A stretch of 64,000 bases of DNA from Mycoplasmatota bacterium (GTDB lineage: Bacteria; Bacillota_I; Bacilli_A; RF39; UBA660). This document shows positions 42,801-50,475 of the stretch, one piece after another. The notes under the pieces are model-generated. The model was not told the origin of the DNA. It saw only the letters and a program-made list of their open reading frames with translations, and did not search any database. The stretch's first letter is position 1. The number at the start of each line of letters is the position of its first letter. The position numbers were made by a program, and so were the translations under genes. The DNA is taken from NCBI GenBank assembly GCA_022771205.1, contig JALFCF010000006.1:124001-188000 (forward strand), given 5' to 3'.

Positions 42801-42969
42801 CAGGTTTTGCATTAGCATAAATTGGTCCATCATAAAAAACGAAATCTTCACTATCCTTACGATTCTCGATAGTTTTAGTTAAAATAGCCTTTTCTTTCCA
42901 TTCTTTCACATACTTTGATTCTACTTCATGAATAGAACCACTTTCTAATTTTTTAAATTCCATAACCAT
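39868..42969 (-). CDS. ileS: Isoleucyl-tRNA synthetase, eukaryote-like (IleS2) type
   Basis: 1033 residues. HIGH-type motif PGIHHVFAKTIKDAF near residue 57, KMSKS in YGKKMSKSIGNII, zinc sites CPRCGTELASHE and CPKCGKEMSRV. Segments HDYPHCWRCKQPLIYYAKPA and MIDWGISRNRYWGCPLPIW and the 1030-plus length mark the archaeal/eukaryote-like clade, whose members include mupirocin-resistant enzymes, unlike the roughly 920-aa classical bacterial type. The start may be ATG 42963, which fits TAGGGA spacing. An Ile T-box lies upstream but is separated by two genes. Confidence 0.96.
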   Translation of the reverse strand: MVMEFKKLESGSIHEVESKYVKEWKEKAILTKTIENRKDSEDFVFYDGPIYANAKPGIHHVFAKTIKDAFCKYKTMSGYRVLRKIGLDTHGLPIEVNVEKKLGFKNKNDIEKLGIEKFCEECKVETDSNIDEVKKVTDMMGQFIDCDHPYVTCSNDYIESEWWIVNELNKKGLIYHGNKVLPYCPRCGTELASHEVSQGYKEVSVNTVIVPFKVVDKDEYFLVWTTTPWTLIANVALCVNPDLEYLKVNSRGYTFYVGKSLADAVLGEDYEVIDTYKGTDLVGIKYEQLMPFVDVEGKAFEVLADNYVTDSDGTGIVHIAPAFGEDDSRVCRENGVGFVNPVGKDGCYTVGPWEGTLVTDSDLEITIIKWLKENDKLFKKQKMVHDYPHCWRCKQPLIYYAKPAWYVKTTAYKDEIIEANKKVNWYPDYVGEKRFHNWLENMIDWGISRNRYWGCPLPIWTCDCGHFESIGSRQELKEKSMEDIDVDNLELHRPYVDRIHIKCPKCGKEMSRVSDVLDVWFDSGAMPYAQFHYPFENKELFESQFPADFIAEGVDQTRGWFYVLIVLSTLISGKSSFKNVVVNDMMLDAYGKKMSKSIGNIIDPIKIMTQYGADTIRFYMMYASPVWTPLKFDEEGVKEVYSKYISTFRNAYSFFEMYANADHIDPREYDIPVEKRELIDRWILSKLNRLVQGVQKAYQEYDLNKVTKLIVPFLNDDLSNWYIRSNRRRFWDSELTESKKAVYLTTYEVLVILCKLCAPITPFITEEIYQRLTGEDSVHLADMPVENTDLINDGVEERMDLVRDVCSLGRFAREEANIKVRQPISQLILPKSDEVIIGDLLSVITEELNVKDVEFREDMSEYLEYIVKPNFKVLGKVLGPKVKLLSEILNNLTTEQIEKLQNKELVVNLDGEEFTLTNEMVLISLKQKDGYASSSNNRTCVVLDTELTEDLILEGLAREFVRKVQSLRKEADFVITDHIIVTYHGSEKIQAMLDKYYDYVMGEVLGDKLIVDDSLVFDDKLNDEEVAIKVERI

Positions 42970-42971
42970 CC

Positions 42972-43133
42972 CTACTTTCTTTTAGCTTTATAAAATTTAC
43001 TATTATTACTTTGTAACCTTGAGTCTAAAATAGCTCCTCGTTTAATTTTATCTTGAAAAGGATGTGTAACATAATGCACCCCTCTAGATACAGAAATAAT
43101 AAAATCATTAAGATAAAACATCAATTTATTCAT
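42972..43133 (-). CDS. Small basic protein between CaCA antiporter and ileS
   Basis: 53 codons beginning MNKLMFYLNDFIISVSRGVH, with a strong ATAGGAGATGATTTT ribosome-binding site. The product ends in a basic tail (KFYKAKRK) and its stop lies 3 bases before the ileS GTG/ATG region. It is between the antiporter and ileS in the operon. No known family recognised. Confidence 0.7.
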   Translation of the reverse strand: MNKLMFYLNDFIISVSRGVHYVTHPFQDKIKRGAILDSRLQSNNSKFYKAKRK

Positions 43134-43144
43134 AAAATCATCTC

Positions 43145-44095
43145 CTATCCTATAATTACATATGAATAATACACTACAAATAATATCAAAAAGACAATTC
43201 CTTCTTTTCTACTAATCTTATAATCTCTAAATGAAAACAAGAATAACAGTAGTGCTGCAACAAACATTACAATCAAGTCAATATAACTAAAAGCAATTCG
43301 ACTAATACCACCAAACATAGCAACAGGAAGTCCAATAACAATACCTATATTAAATATGTTACTTCCAACAGCATTTCCAATAGCAATATCATATTCACCT
43401 TTTCTAGTAGCCATAACTGAAGTTACAAGTTCAGGAAGAGATGTTCCAAGTGCAATAATAGTTAATGAAATCATTCTCTCACTAACACCTAGTTCTTCTG
43501 CAATAAAAGAAGCACTATCTACAACAAAATTACTTCCAACAACAATAGCCACTAAACCAAGAATAGTAAATACTATTGATTTTAATAAAGACATTTTTGG
43601 AGCTTCTTCATCCACATCAATTTTTCTTCTCATCATAGCAATTAAATAATAAATAAAAACTAAAAAGAATAACAACAAAACAACTCCATCACTTCTAGTA
43701 AAACTATTAGGTAAACTAGTGTCAAAAAAATGATCTGACAAAAGTACAGCAAATAATGAAGTAATTAATAAAGTAATTGGTAGTTCTTTCTTTACTGTAT
43801 TGTTTTTAACAGTTAAAGAATGAATTGTAGCAGCTACACCCAAAATTAATAAAATATTTAAAATATTACTACCAATAACATTCCCTAAAACCATATCACC
43901 ACTACCACTAAGAAGTGCTTTAATACTAACCGCAAATTCAGGTGCACTAGTACCAAATGCCACAATAGTAAGACCTATCAACATTTTAGAAACTTTAAAA
44001 TTCTGTGCAGTAGAACTAGCACCATCTACAAAGAAATCTGCCCCCTTAATTAAAACTATAAAGCCCACAATCAATAAGATAATTTGTAATAACAT
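43145..44095 (-). CDS. CaCA-family cation (Ca2+ or K+-linked Na+/Ca2+) antiporter
   Basis: 316 residues from ATG 44095 behind GAGAGGGGAA. An in-frame extension to 44158 translates the T-box terminator and is not real. Two alpha repeats are clear: IGLTIVAFGTSAPEFAVSIK with LGNVIGSNILNILLILG, and ISLTIIALGTSLPELVTSVM with IGNAVGSNIFNIGIVIG. Each carries the G-(T/S)-S-x-P-E acidic ion site. About ten membrane helices, YrbG-like. The gene directly follows an isoleucine T-box, while ileS comes after it. Confidence 0.92.
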   Translation of the reverse strand: MLLQIILLIVGFIVLIKGADFFVDGASSTAQNFKVSKMLIGLTIVAFGTSAPEFAVSIKALLSGSGDMVLGNVIGSNILNILLILGVAATIHSLTVKNNTVKKELPITLLITSLFAVLLSDHFFDTSLPNSFTRSDGVVLLLFFLVFIYYLIAMMRRKIDVDEEAPKMSLLKSIVFTILGLVAIVVGSNFVVDSASFIAEELGVSERMISLTIIALGTSLPELVTSVMATRKGEYDIAIGNAVGSNIFNIGIVIGLPVAMFGGISRIAFSYIDLIVMFVAALLLFLFSFRDYKISRKEGIVFLILFVVYYSYVIIG

Positions 44096-44111
44096 AATAT
44101 TCCCCTCTCTA

Positions 44112-44324
44112 AAACAAAAAAACAATTCACCCAAAGGACGAATTGTTCGTGGTACCACCTTAGTTCATAGAAAATCTATCTCTAATACTATAACGCGTTA
44201 CCGTATTTATCTTATCCATAAATCGCAACTTGAAAGTGATCTAAATGTTTCTTTATAACTTGTTTCCACCAACCACAAGCTCTCTATTTACTCCAAAACA
44301 TTCCGTCTTTCGCACATGCTTTCC
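44112..44324 (-). promoter_or_regulatory. Ile-specific T-box leader ahead of CaCA-ileS operon
   Basis: Stem I AG-bulge/loop AGAGAGCTTGTGGTTGGTG, specifier ATC (complement of 44238-44240) followed by A, antiterminator AAGGTGGTACCACGAAC, and terminator ACAATTCGTCC-TTTGG-GTGAATTGTTTTTTTG (near 44118-44150). ATC fits the isoleucine gene ileS, located beyond the antiporter and a 53-aa ORF. In Bacillus the order is divIVA, T-box, ileS, so the leader is in its ancestral place and the genes between were added. Confidence 0.88.
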
Positions 44325-44329
44325 AACTA

Positions 44330-44358
44330 AATATAACACACTTTTTAAATATCTGCAA
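44330..44358 (-). promoter_or_regulatory. Promoter of Ile T-box transcript
   Basis: -35 TTGCAG (complement of 44353-44358), 17-base spacer, -10 TATATT (44330-44335). Confidence 0.7.
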
Positions 44359-44417
44359 ACATTTTATGTTCTATATTTAACGTTTTTTCTTTTATATTAC
44401 CTAAAGTACATCATAAT

Positions 44418-44440
44418 AAAAAAGATCCTACCTAGGATCT
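44418..44440 (-). terminator. Terminator of divIVA
   Basis: AGATCCTAGG-TAGGATCT followed by TTTTTTATT on the minus strand. The divIVA stop TAG lies inside the stem. Confidence 0.8.
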
Positions 44441-44865
44441 AATTCCAACAATTCAATTTCATCAACAACAGCCATTTGTTGCTCCATAATAACTTTTAGT
44501 TTACGTTTAAATATTTTCATATTCTTTTCTAATGTATCAGCATGATTTTCAATTCTTTCAGCTTTAAGCAAAGCTTCATTAACAATACGACTAGCATTAT
44601 TTTTTGCATCACGAACAATCATCTCATGTTCTTCCCTAGCCATTCTCTTAATATTATCACCAGTCTCTTCAGCTTTCAGAATTGCCGTTTGCAATGTAGT
44701 TTCCATACGTTTATAATGTTCAAGCTCTACCTTTAATTTATCCAAAGCTTCTCCTTGAGCTCTACACTTTTTAATAATACCTTCTGTCTGTGCAATGACA
44801 TCATTAACAAACTGATTTACCTCCTGGCGATTATATCCATTAGCTTCATAACTAAATTTTTCCAT
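44428..44865 (-). CDS. divIVA: Cell-division protein DivIVA
   Basis: 145 residues: FSYEANGYNRQEVNQFVNDV is the conserved lipid-binding N-terminal pattern (G-Y-x-x-x-E-V-D/N-x-F), then a coiled coil through the rest (ELEHYKRMETTLQTAILKAE, RIVNEALLKAERIENHADTL). It targets the septum and curved membranes. Next to sepF and upstream of the ileS T-box, the standard Bacillota neighbourhood. Confidence 0.93.
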   Translation of the reverse strand: MEKFSYEANGYNRQEVNQFVNDVIAQTEGIIKKCRAQGEALDKLKVELEHYKRMETTLQTAILKAEETGDNIKRMAREEHEMIVRDAKNNASRIVNEALLKAERIENHADTLEKNMKIFKRKLKVIMEQQMAVVDEIELLELDPR

Positions 44866-44888
44866 ATAATCACCTCAGAACACATTAA

Positions 44889-45317
44889 CTAAAAATCAAA
44901 ATCATCATCTTTTTCTTTTTTATTACTCTTAGTGGATTTAGCAGAATTTGCATCATCACTAATTTTGCCTTCAACATTTACATTATTAGGAGTACATAAG
45001 AAAATACCGCCACCTAATTTCTGTAAATCACCACCAATTGCATAAATAGTGCCGCTTAAAAAATCTACAATTCGCTTTGCTTGATCAGGTGTTACTCTCT
45101 TTAGATTAACAACAACAGCAGAACGGCTCTTTAAATAATCAGCAATCTGCTGACTTTCAGAATAAGCACGTGGCTCCAATAGCATCATTTTACTACCGGC
45201 AACACCATTTTCTTCATGATATTCTTCACGAGAAGTAGAGTAAAATTCTTCATCTGTACCCTCTTCAATTGCATCCTCTTCCCCACCAAATAAATTTTTT
45301 AATTTATCTAAAGCCAT
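44889..45317 (-). CDS. sepF: Cell-division protein SepF
   Basis: The start is ATG 45317 with GGAGG 8 bases upstream, giving [12 protein letters not shown], the membrane-binding helix. The 142-aa protein carries the SepF fold [40 protein letters not shown] and [11 protein letters not shown]. SepF forms rings that organise FtsZ. A Ser/Lys/Asp-rich tail ends the protein. ylmG and ylmH, usually between sepF and divIVA, are absent. Confidence 0.93.
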   Translation of the reverse strand: MALDKLKNLFGGEEDAIEEGTDEEFYSTSREEYHEENGVAGSKMMLLEPRAYSESQQIADYLKSRSAVVVNLKRVTPDQAKRIVDFLSGTIYAIGGDLQKLGGGIFLCTPNNVNVEGKISDDANSAKSTKSNKKEKDDDFDF

Positions 45318-45388
45318 TTTCGTATCCTCCATTTTTATCTTAACTAAATATCATTTTATCACAGATTTTCCAAAAGGAAAAGTATAAA

Positions 45389-47398
45389 TTAAGCATTTGT
45401 AGATGCTTGCTGCATCTGTATAAATCTATTATGCTCTGAAACAGTTTGATCTGCTACAGTTGGCATGCCACTACCAGGACTCATAGTTTGAGATGAACCA
45501 GCACTAATTCCAGCAACTTGCTGAGGTTGAACTGTTCCTTGTACTGGCATAAAATTAGCAGTTTGAACAGATGGTGTACCACTAACATTACTAGAAGCAA
45601 CAGACTGATTAATTAAAGTACTAGAATTATTTTGATACCAAACAACTTTCAAATCAACGTTATTAGAAAGAGGACGTGGATTCGGAAGATCTATATACAT
45701 AGAAGTAGGAACTTGAAAAGCACTACCAAAAGCAATACAGTTACCAGGCTTCAAGTTTTTAAGTTGTAATACAATTTCTGAAGAAACATTAGGTACCATT
45801 TCCTTAATATATTGTAAGTCAGTTGGATGAAGAGTTCTCAAAATAACGAAATTCATACACTGCGAAACACAAGTATCTGAAAGCTCACTAGGTCTTTGTG
45901 TAATAAGGCCTAAAAAAGCACCATACTTACGACCTTCTTTAGAAATTCTTTCAAAAATATTATAACCAAGTAAACTAACGTCACTATCATGTTGAACATA
46001 ACGATGAGCTTCTTCAATAATAATATGATAAGCAATAGAACCACGAGGTTTTAATGTACTAGCTCTAAGGAAAAGCATTCTTGATAAAATCTTAGTAATA
46101 ACCTTAGCTAAACGATCATCAATATAGTTAATATTAAAGTTAATAATTTGACATCTTGAATTAGTTTTAGAATCAATCATCAAAGAATCAATATACTGAT
46201 CTCTAGTCACATATCTAGGATATTCAAAATAATGTCTATTATCACCAGTTGCTAAAGTATGAAGACGAACACTCATAACATTAGCTGTATCAAATACTTT
46301 ATCACTTTTCAAAATACCTTCACTAATAAGAGCAAACTCCATAGCTTGTTCCAAATCTGTAAGATTATAAAATTTATTCATTTCTTCTTCTTTTATTTCC
46401 TCTTGTTCTTCACTAATATATCCACGAATAAATTCAACAACAAGCTCCATTTCTTGCATCTTTCCAGTTTTATCAACATATAAACATTGCTTTAATGTTC
46501 TTACATAACCAGGTTGAGCAATTGTAGTTTCCAAATTAAGTTCTGGTGTATTAAACTTAGTAAGTACTGCTATCACTTGGTCACGGATTTTAGTAGAATC
46601 ATTACCACTAAGCAAAATATCTTGTAACGCTCTAGCAATAATATCATTCTTTCTCTTAATAACACCAGCAGAATTTCCAGTTAAAATCGGAACTAATTTT
46701 AAAGTTTTTTCCAAAATTGGAAGTTGAGCCGCAGTATTAGCATCTAATAGTAACGCCAAATCATCTACATCAAGTAACCAAGTAGGAATCCTTAATATCT
46801 CGCAATCAGGATCAATTACATTAGTAGTATAGGCCTTATAATTAAGAGATGGATTTTTTTCATGTAACGAACTAAAAGCATGCGTATATTCACCATAAGC
46901 ATCAAAAAAGAATAAAGCTGAATTTACCGGTGCTGTTGGACTACTGGTATATAACTTCTGAAGAATAGATGCAACTGTACAGCTCTTACCAGCACCAGAG
47001 TTTCCAAGAATAGCAAAATGAGCATTAAAAAACTCATTAATAGGAACATTTATTCTATATCCTTCATAAACATTACTTGTACCAAAATTAGTAAAACCAA
47101 AAGCTGTTTCCTGTTTACCAAATAACAATTCCAACTCTTCCATTGTAATCAAACGAACATTTGATCTGAATGTTGGTTTAGAACTAGAACCAGGAGTAAA
47201 CCTTCCATCATTAATTTCACCAACGACATTGGCATACATTCTAGTTTGATTAACATTTGCTATTTCAGCAACAACTTTTTTACTACTACCATCCTCAAAC
47301 ACAACATGTAAATTAACCAAATTAGGTTGTTCATTAATATTAATAGCTAATTTTATAGTTACACTATTATCAATAATTTCCTCTATTTTTCCTATCAC
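45389..47398 (-). CDS. HerA-like (DUF87) hexameric ATPase
   Basis: 669 residues. N-terminal HAS-like barrel (about 1-100), Walker A AILGNSGAGKS (about 132-139), ATPase with Walker B HIIIEEAHRYV, sensor-type LGLITQRPSELSDTCVSQC and the HerA C-terminal motif FVILRTLHPTDLQYIKEMVP. The last 80 residues are Ser/Gln/Thr-rich and disordered. HerA-family ATPases pump DNA with NurA nuclease in archaea or with partner nucleases in bacterial defence. No NurA or known partner is adjacent here. It stands upstream of sepF. Confidence 0.88.
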   Translation of the reverse strand: MIGKIEEIIDNSVTIKLAININEQPNLVNLHVVFEDGSSKKVVAEIANVNQTRMYANVVGEINDGRFTPGSSSKPTFRSNVRLITMEELELLFGKQETAFGFTNFGTSNVYEGYRINVPINEFFNAHFAILGNSGAGKSCTVASILQKLYTSSPTAPVNSALFFFDAYGEYTHAFSSLHEKNPSLNYKAYTTNVIDPDCEILRIPTWLLDVDDLALLLDANTAAQLPILEKTLKLVPILTGNSAGVIKRKNDIIARALQDILLSGNDSTKIRDQVIAVLTKFNTPELNLETTIAQPGYVRTLKQCLYVDKTGKMQEMELVVEFIRGYISEEQEEIKEEEMNKFYNLTDLEQAMEFALISEGILKSDKVFDTANVMSVRLHTLATGDNRHYFEYPRYVTRDQYIDSLMIDSKTNSRCQIINFNINYIDDRLAKVITKILSRMLFLRASTLKPRGSIAYHIIIEEAHRYVQHDSDVSLLGYNIFERISKEGRKYGAFLGLITQRPSELSDTCVSQCMNFVILRTLHPTDLQYIKEMVPNVSSEIVLQLKNLKPGNCIAFGSAFQVPTSMYIDLPNPRPLSNNVDLKVVWYQNNSSTLINQSVASSNVSGTPSVQTANFMPVQGTVQPQQVAGISAGSSQTMSPGSGMPTVADQTVSEHNRFIQMQQASTNA

Positions 47399-47493
47399 GC
47401 TAACACCCTCTATTCTATCATAAAATAATTATAACTTTTTTTATATCCATTTACAAGATTAAAAAAAAGAAAAAGAGCGACAAAATATAAACT

Positions 47494-48489
47494 TTAAATT
47501 ATTTTTGCCTCTTTCTCTAATCTCCGTTCTCTAACATTAGCTCGCTGAATCAATTCGAGATATAAATCATCTTTTGAATCATCACTTAAACATATAAGCT
47601 CATCAATTAATTCTTCACTAGTTTTCCAACGAATTTCATCACCATCTCTAACAAATTCATAGTGAAATTGTGGAAAATGATCATAAAGATCAGATTCATC
47701 ATTTAATATAGTTAAGACTTCTTCTTCCACTTCTACTTCTTTTCCTTCAATAACACGAGAAGTATCGTTCTCCAACATTAAATAATAGTCAAATCCGTAC
47801 TGCATTCTAGAATCATACGGCATAGTTAATCCAAATAATCCTAAAAAGGATTCTTCAACACTATATCCTATCATTCTAACATCTATTTCTGCAAACTGTC
47901 TAAAATAATTATCATCGTAAACTCCACTTCGCCTTGAATTAACAATTTGATCATACGTCATAAATAAATCATATTTATTTTCTACAATATTTCGAATTCT
48001 TTTATAATTTTGATATATATGACGAGCCTCATGCCCTATTGTATTAATTATTGAAGAACCTCCATTAGCAACAAAATCTTGAACATCATCCTCAGAAATA
48101 ATAGCTTGTTCATAACCAGCAGCACCATGTATATTTTTACCTAAACCTTTAATATCTATTTCACAATTTTTTACCCATGGCTTCAAATTTTGATAAAAAA
48201 ATTGATATAAAGCCCCAACTACCACCTCATAAGGATATTGTTTTTGTTGCATAACTGTTTCAATTAATATCTTATTTTGAATAGAAATAGCTGCTTGATC
48301 TTGATACATTTGTGAACCATCAAATAAATTAAAGATAGCCGCATAATCTTCTATAGTAATTTCTTCGGCTAAAATTTTATCAGCCCAAGCTAGATAAGCT
48401 TCATCAACTTCTTCAGGCGTAAAAGATGAAACAAATCGCAAATTATTACCAAGTTTTTTTAAAGAAACAACTACAAAAGAATCATCCAA
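47494..48489 (-). CDS. Zincin-like HEARH protein, N-terminus probably longer
   Basis: 331 residues if TTG 48489 is used. INTIGHEARHIYQNYKRI (about 155-170) holds H-E-x-x-H; FAEIDVRMIGYSVEE about 45 residues on may supply the third ligand, as in zincin peptidases. The frame is open upstream to a TGA at 48660 and encodes KFCNCTSC and FECSYC, a zinc-ribbon pair that looks native to this protein. So the TTG is probably internal and the real start is lost to a frame change (see the feature at 48490). Function unknown. Confidence 0.68.
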   Translation of the reverse strand: MDDSFVVVSLKKLGNNLRFVSSFTPEEVDEAYLAWADKILAEEITIEDYAAIFNLFDGSQMYQDQAAISIQNKILIETVMQQKQYPYEVVVGALYQFFYQNLKPWVKNCEIDIKGLGKNIHGAAGYEQAIISEDDVQDFVANGGSSIINTIGHEARHIYQNYKRIRNIVENKYDLFMTYDQIVNSRRSGVYDDNYFRQFAEIDVRMIGYSVEESFLGLFGLTMPYDSRMQYGFDYYLMLENDTSRVIEGKEVEVEEEVLTILNDESDLYDHFPQFHYEFVRDGDEIRWKTSEELIDELICLSDDSKDDLYLELIQRANVRERRLEKEAKII

Positions 48490-48650
48490 CTGATTTTCTG
48501 AATATTCACTTAAAGTTTGAGAAAACGTTCCTATTTCTTCTTTTAGTCTCTCATTCGCATTCCTACAATAAGAACATTCAAAATCATTATTAAACTCATT
48601 AGAACTACAAGAAGTACAATTACAAAATTTTCTAATTCGCTGTAAACCAT
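48490..48650 (-). pseudogene. Displaced N-terminal zinc-ribbon part of HEARH protein
   Basis: In the same frame as the downstream gene this stretch encodes LQRIRKFCNCTSC, FECSYCRNANERLKEE and QTLSEYSENQ with no stop until 48660, but it has no usable start. An ATG at 48650, overlapping the previous TAA (TAATG), is one frame off. Adding one T to the TTT run at about 48644-48646 would join that ATG to the zinc ribbon. The coding looks intact apart from one base. Either an assembly indel or decay. Confidence 0.55.
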
Positions 48651-48807
48651 TAATTATTCATTCTTCTCAATTCATCTCTAACATTTATCAATTCCTCTAT
48701 TTCTTTAATTTCCTTTAAAATAATTTTACGAATATTTTCATCCTTCTCATCACAATACATTCTTTTAAGAATTTCCAGTTTTTTTCAAATGATATTTTTA
48801 AATTCAT
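48650..48807 (-). pseudogene. Frameshifted small coiled-coil ORF
   Basis: ATG 48807 opens MNLKISFEK and then runs out of frame at a 7-base A run (complement of 48779-48785). One more A would give a 52-residue acidic/basic helix (KLEILKRMYCDEKDENI, then IEELINVRDELRRMNN) that stops at TAA overlapping the next ATG. Operon-like overlap and a coherent helix argue that this was a real gene. Region 48808-48883 holds nothing else I can support. Confidence 0.5.
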
Positions 48808-48876
48808 ATATTATCCCATCCTAGTATTCTTATTTAAAACAAATATAACACAAAAAAATTCAAACTCAACACGACC

Positions 48877-48907
48877 AAAATAAAAAGAGACCATAATAAT
48901 CTCTTTT
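48877..48907 (-). terminator. Terminator of lipoprotein gene
   Basis: AAAGAG-ATTATTATGGT-CTCTTT followed by TTATTTTGG on the minus strand, starting at the stop of the gene at 48906. Confidence 0.65.
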
Positions 48908-49517
48908 ACCCTTCATATAATCCATGAATTTTTTGTAAATCTAAATCTGTAATATTTTGTAATTGCCACTCACCATTTTTCTTAGTCAAATAGAAAGTAA
49001 TATTATAAGTAGTAGTATCACTGACATTTTGTAATTCTTTTAACTTATAATCTATATATGCAGCACTATTTTCAATAGCTTCTTCACTACCTTCAACAGC
49101 ATCCTCTAAAAGATTGTCATTATCAGATTGTTCCTTTTCATTAGAAGATTCTATCTCTTCTTTATGCTCCTCATAATACTTTTTAGCATCCCGAATAGTT
49201 GTAGCATAATCCAACACTTCTATTTCTACATCAACAGTTGCTTCCTCACCATTAATTTCTTCATTTTCAATCTTATAAGATAAGTTTTGATATTGTTTTT
49301 CTAAAATCGAACGATACTTATCTTTTTGTTCTGCAGTCATCGTATCATCTTTTGAAAGGACTTCGTCTAACTGAACAGAAACATCATCATCCATCTTTTG
49401 ATATTTACCTAAAAATTCTTCCACTTTACTAGTAGGAGTATTCATAGAAGTACTACAACCAGCTAAAAAGATTAATAAAAAACCAATACAAACAATAACT
49501 TTTCCAAATTTATTCAT
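48906..49517 (-). CDS. Putative lipoprotein
   Basis: 203 residues. Signal peptide with lipobox LIFLAGC (Cys near 21), then an acidic mature domain: SKVEEFLGKYQKMDDDVSVQ, EEATVDVEIEVLDYATTIRD and a C-terminal YNITFYLTKKNGEWQLQNIT. The last segment resembles the cystatin-like fold of DUF4878-type lipoproteins. It follows the PP2C gene by 53 bases. Role unknown, perhaps envelope. Confidence 0.75.
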   Translation of the reverse strand: MNKFGKVIVCIGFLLIFLAGCSTSMNTPTSKVEEFLGKYQKMDDDVSVQLDEVLSKDDTMTAEQKDKYRSILEKQYQNLSYKIENEEINGEEATVDVEIEVLDYATTIRDAKKYYEEHKEEIESSNEKEQSDNDNLLEDAVEGSEEAIENSAAYIDYKLKELQNVSDTTTYNITFYLTKKNGEWQLQNITDLDLQKIHGLYEG

Positions 49518-49570
49518 TATCCATTCCTCCTATTAATAGAATGAACAATAATGAAAAAAATATTCAAAAT

Positions 49571-50404
49571 TTATATTTTTGAAAATAAAACAACACTAGC
49601 ATTATCTCTCCCACGAACAGGAACTAAATAATGATCATATGAATATTTTTTTAAATCACTTGGAATAAAAAGATGTTGATCAACAAAAATAGCTTCATCA
49701 ATAATTTTACGAGAAACAAAGTTTATATCAGTATCACGTAAGATTTTTTGTAATTTAGAATCAGTTATTAAATCAGTAACACCATCTGTAGTAAGCAACA
49801 ATGATTTATAACTATCATTAGGAAAAATATAAATATGTGGTCTACAAAGATTTAAAGAAATACCTATACAATTATTAATAATATTACTAGTAGAAAAATA
49901 ACGTAACCATTCTTTGTTTAAATGCTGATATTTATAATATAACCAAACATCACTGTCATCTTCTGTAACTTGTCGAATTTCTCCCTTCTTATAAAAATAA
50001 CAACGAGAATCTCCCAAATGAACAATAATAGTATCTTCTTCTAATACAAGAGCAAGTGTTAATGTAGTTCCTACCTGTTCACTACCATAAGTTGAAATAA
50101 AATAATTATTACAATCCATCACAAGATTAGTAAGTCTTTCTTTTAACTCTATAACATCAGAAAAAGATGATAGTGACTGTTCTAAAAACCAATAACCAAA
50201 TTTCTCTAAAACATAATTGGCAGCAATGTCACCATAATGTTTACCACCCATACCATCCGCAACAGCAAGTAACTTAATTCTATCGTCCTGTGGATGTACT
50301 AAGACCATAACAGCATCTTCTTGACTCGGTCTAAGCAAACCAATATGTGATTCTTTCTGTAAAATATAATCATAAATTCGTTCCATGGAATCCCTCTTTT
50401 GCAA
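49571..50404 (-). CDS. PP2C-family Ser/Thr phosphatase
   Basis: 277 residues. Metal-binding motifs: GLLRPSQEDAVMVLV, LLAVADGMGGKHYGDIAANY (the D-G-M-G-G core), IIVHLGDSRCYFYKKGEI, LLTTDGVTDLI and GRDNASVVLF with the final Asp. Typically PP2C in Bacillota is paired with a PASTA kinase (PrkC/PrpC); no kinase gene is adjacent. One or two internal segments are diverged (TSNIINNCIGISLN). Confidence 0.9.
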   Translation of the reverse strand: MQKRDSMERIYDYILQKESHIGLLRPSQEDAVMVLVHPQDDRIKLLAVADGMGGKHYGDIAANYVLEKFGYWFLEQSLSSFSDVIELKERLTNLVMDCNNYFISTYGSEQVGTTLTLALVLEEDTIIVHLGDSRCYFYKKGEIRQVTEDDSDVWLYYKYQHLNKEWLRYFSTSNIINNCIGISLNLCRPHIYIFPNDSYKSLLLTTDGVTDLITDSKLQKILRDTDINFVSRKIIDEAIFVDQHLFIPSDLKKYSYDHYLVPVRGRDNASVVLFSKI

Positions 50405-50443
50405 AAGTTAGTATATCACAACAAGAAAAAAAGAAAAGAAAAA

Positions 50444-50475
50444 CAAAAAAAGTTTACAGTATACTCTGTAAACTT
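50444..50475 (-). terminator. Terminator of asnB-asnS
   Basis: AGTTTACAG-AGTATA-CTGTAAACT followed by TTTTTTTG on the minus strand, immediately after asnS. Confidence 0.88.

Noticed and set aside
44096-44158. N-terminal extension of the CaCA antiporter (MVPRTIRPLGELFF)
   Set aside because: It translates the T-box antiterminator and terminator; a good ribosome-binding site precedes ATG 44095.
48544-48650. 35-codon hydrophobic frame starting MVYSELENF
   Set aside because: It overlaps the zinc-ribbon coding of the downstream gene in another frame; the zinc-ribbon frame is far more protein-like.
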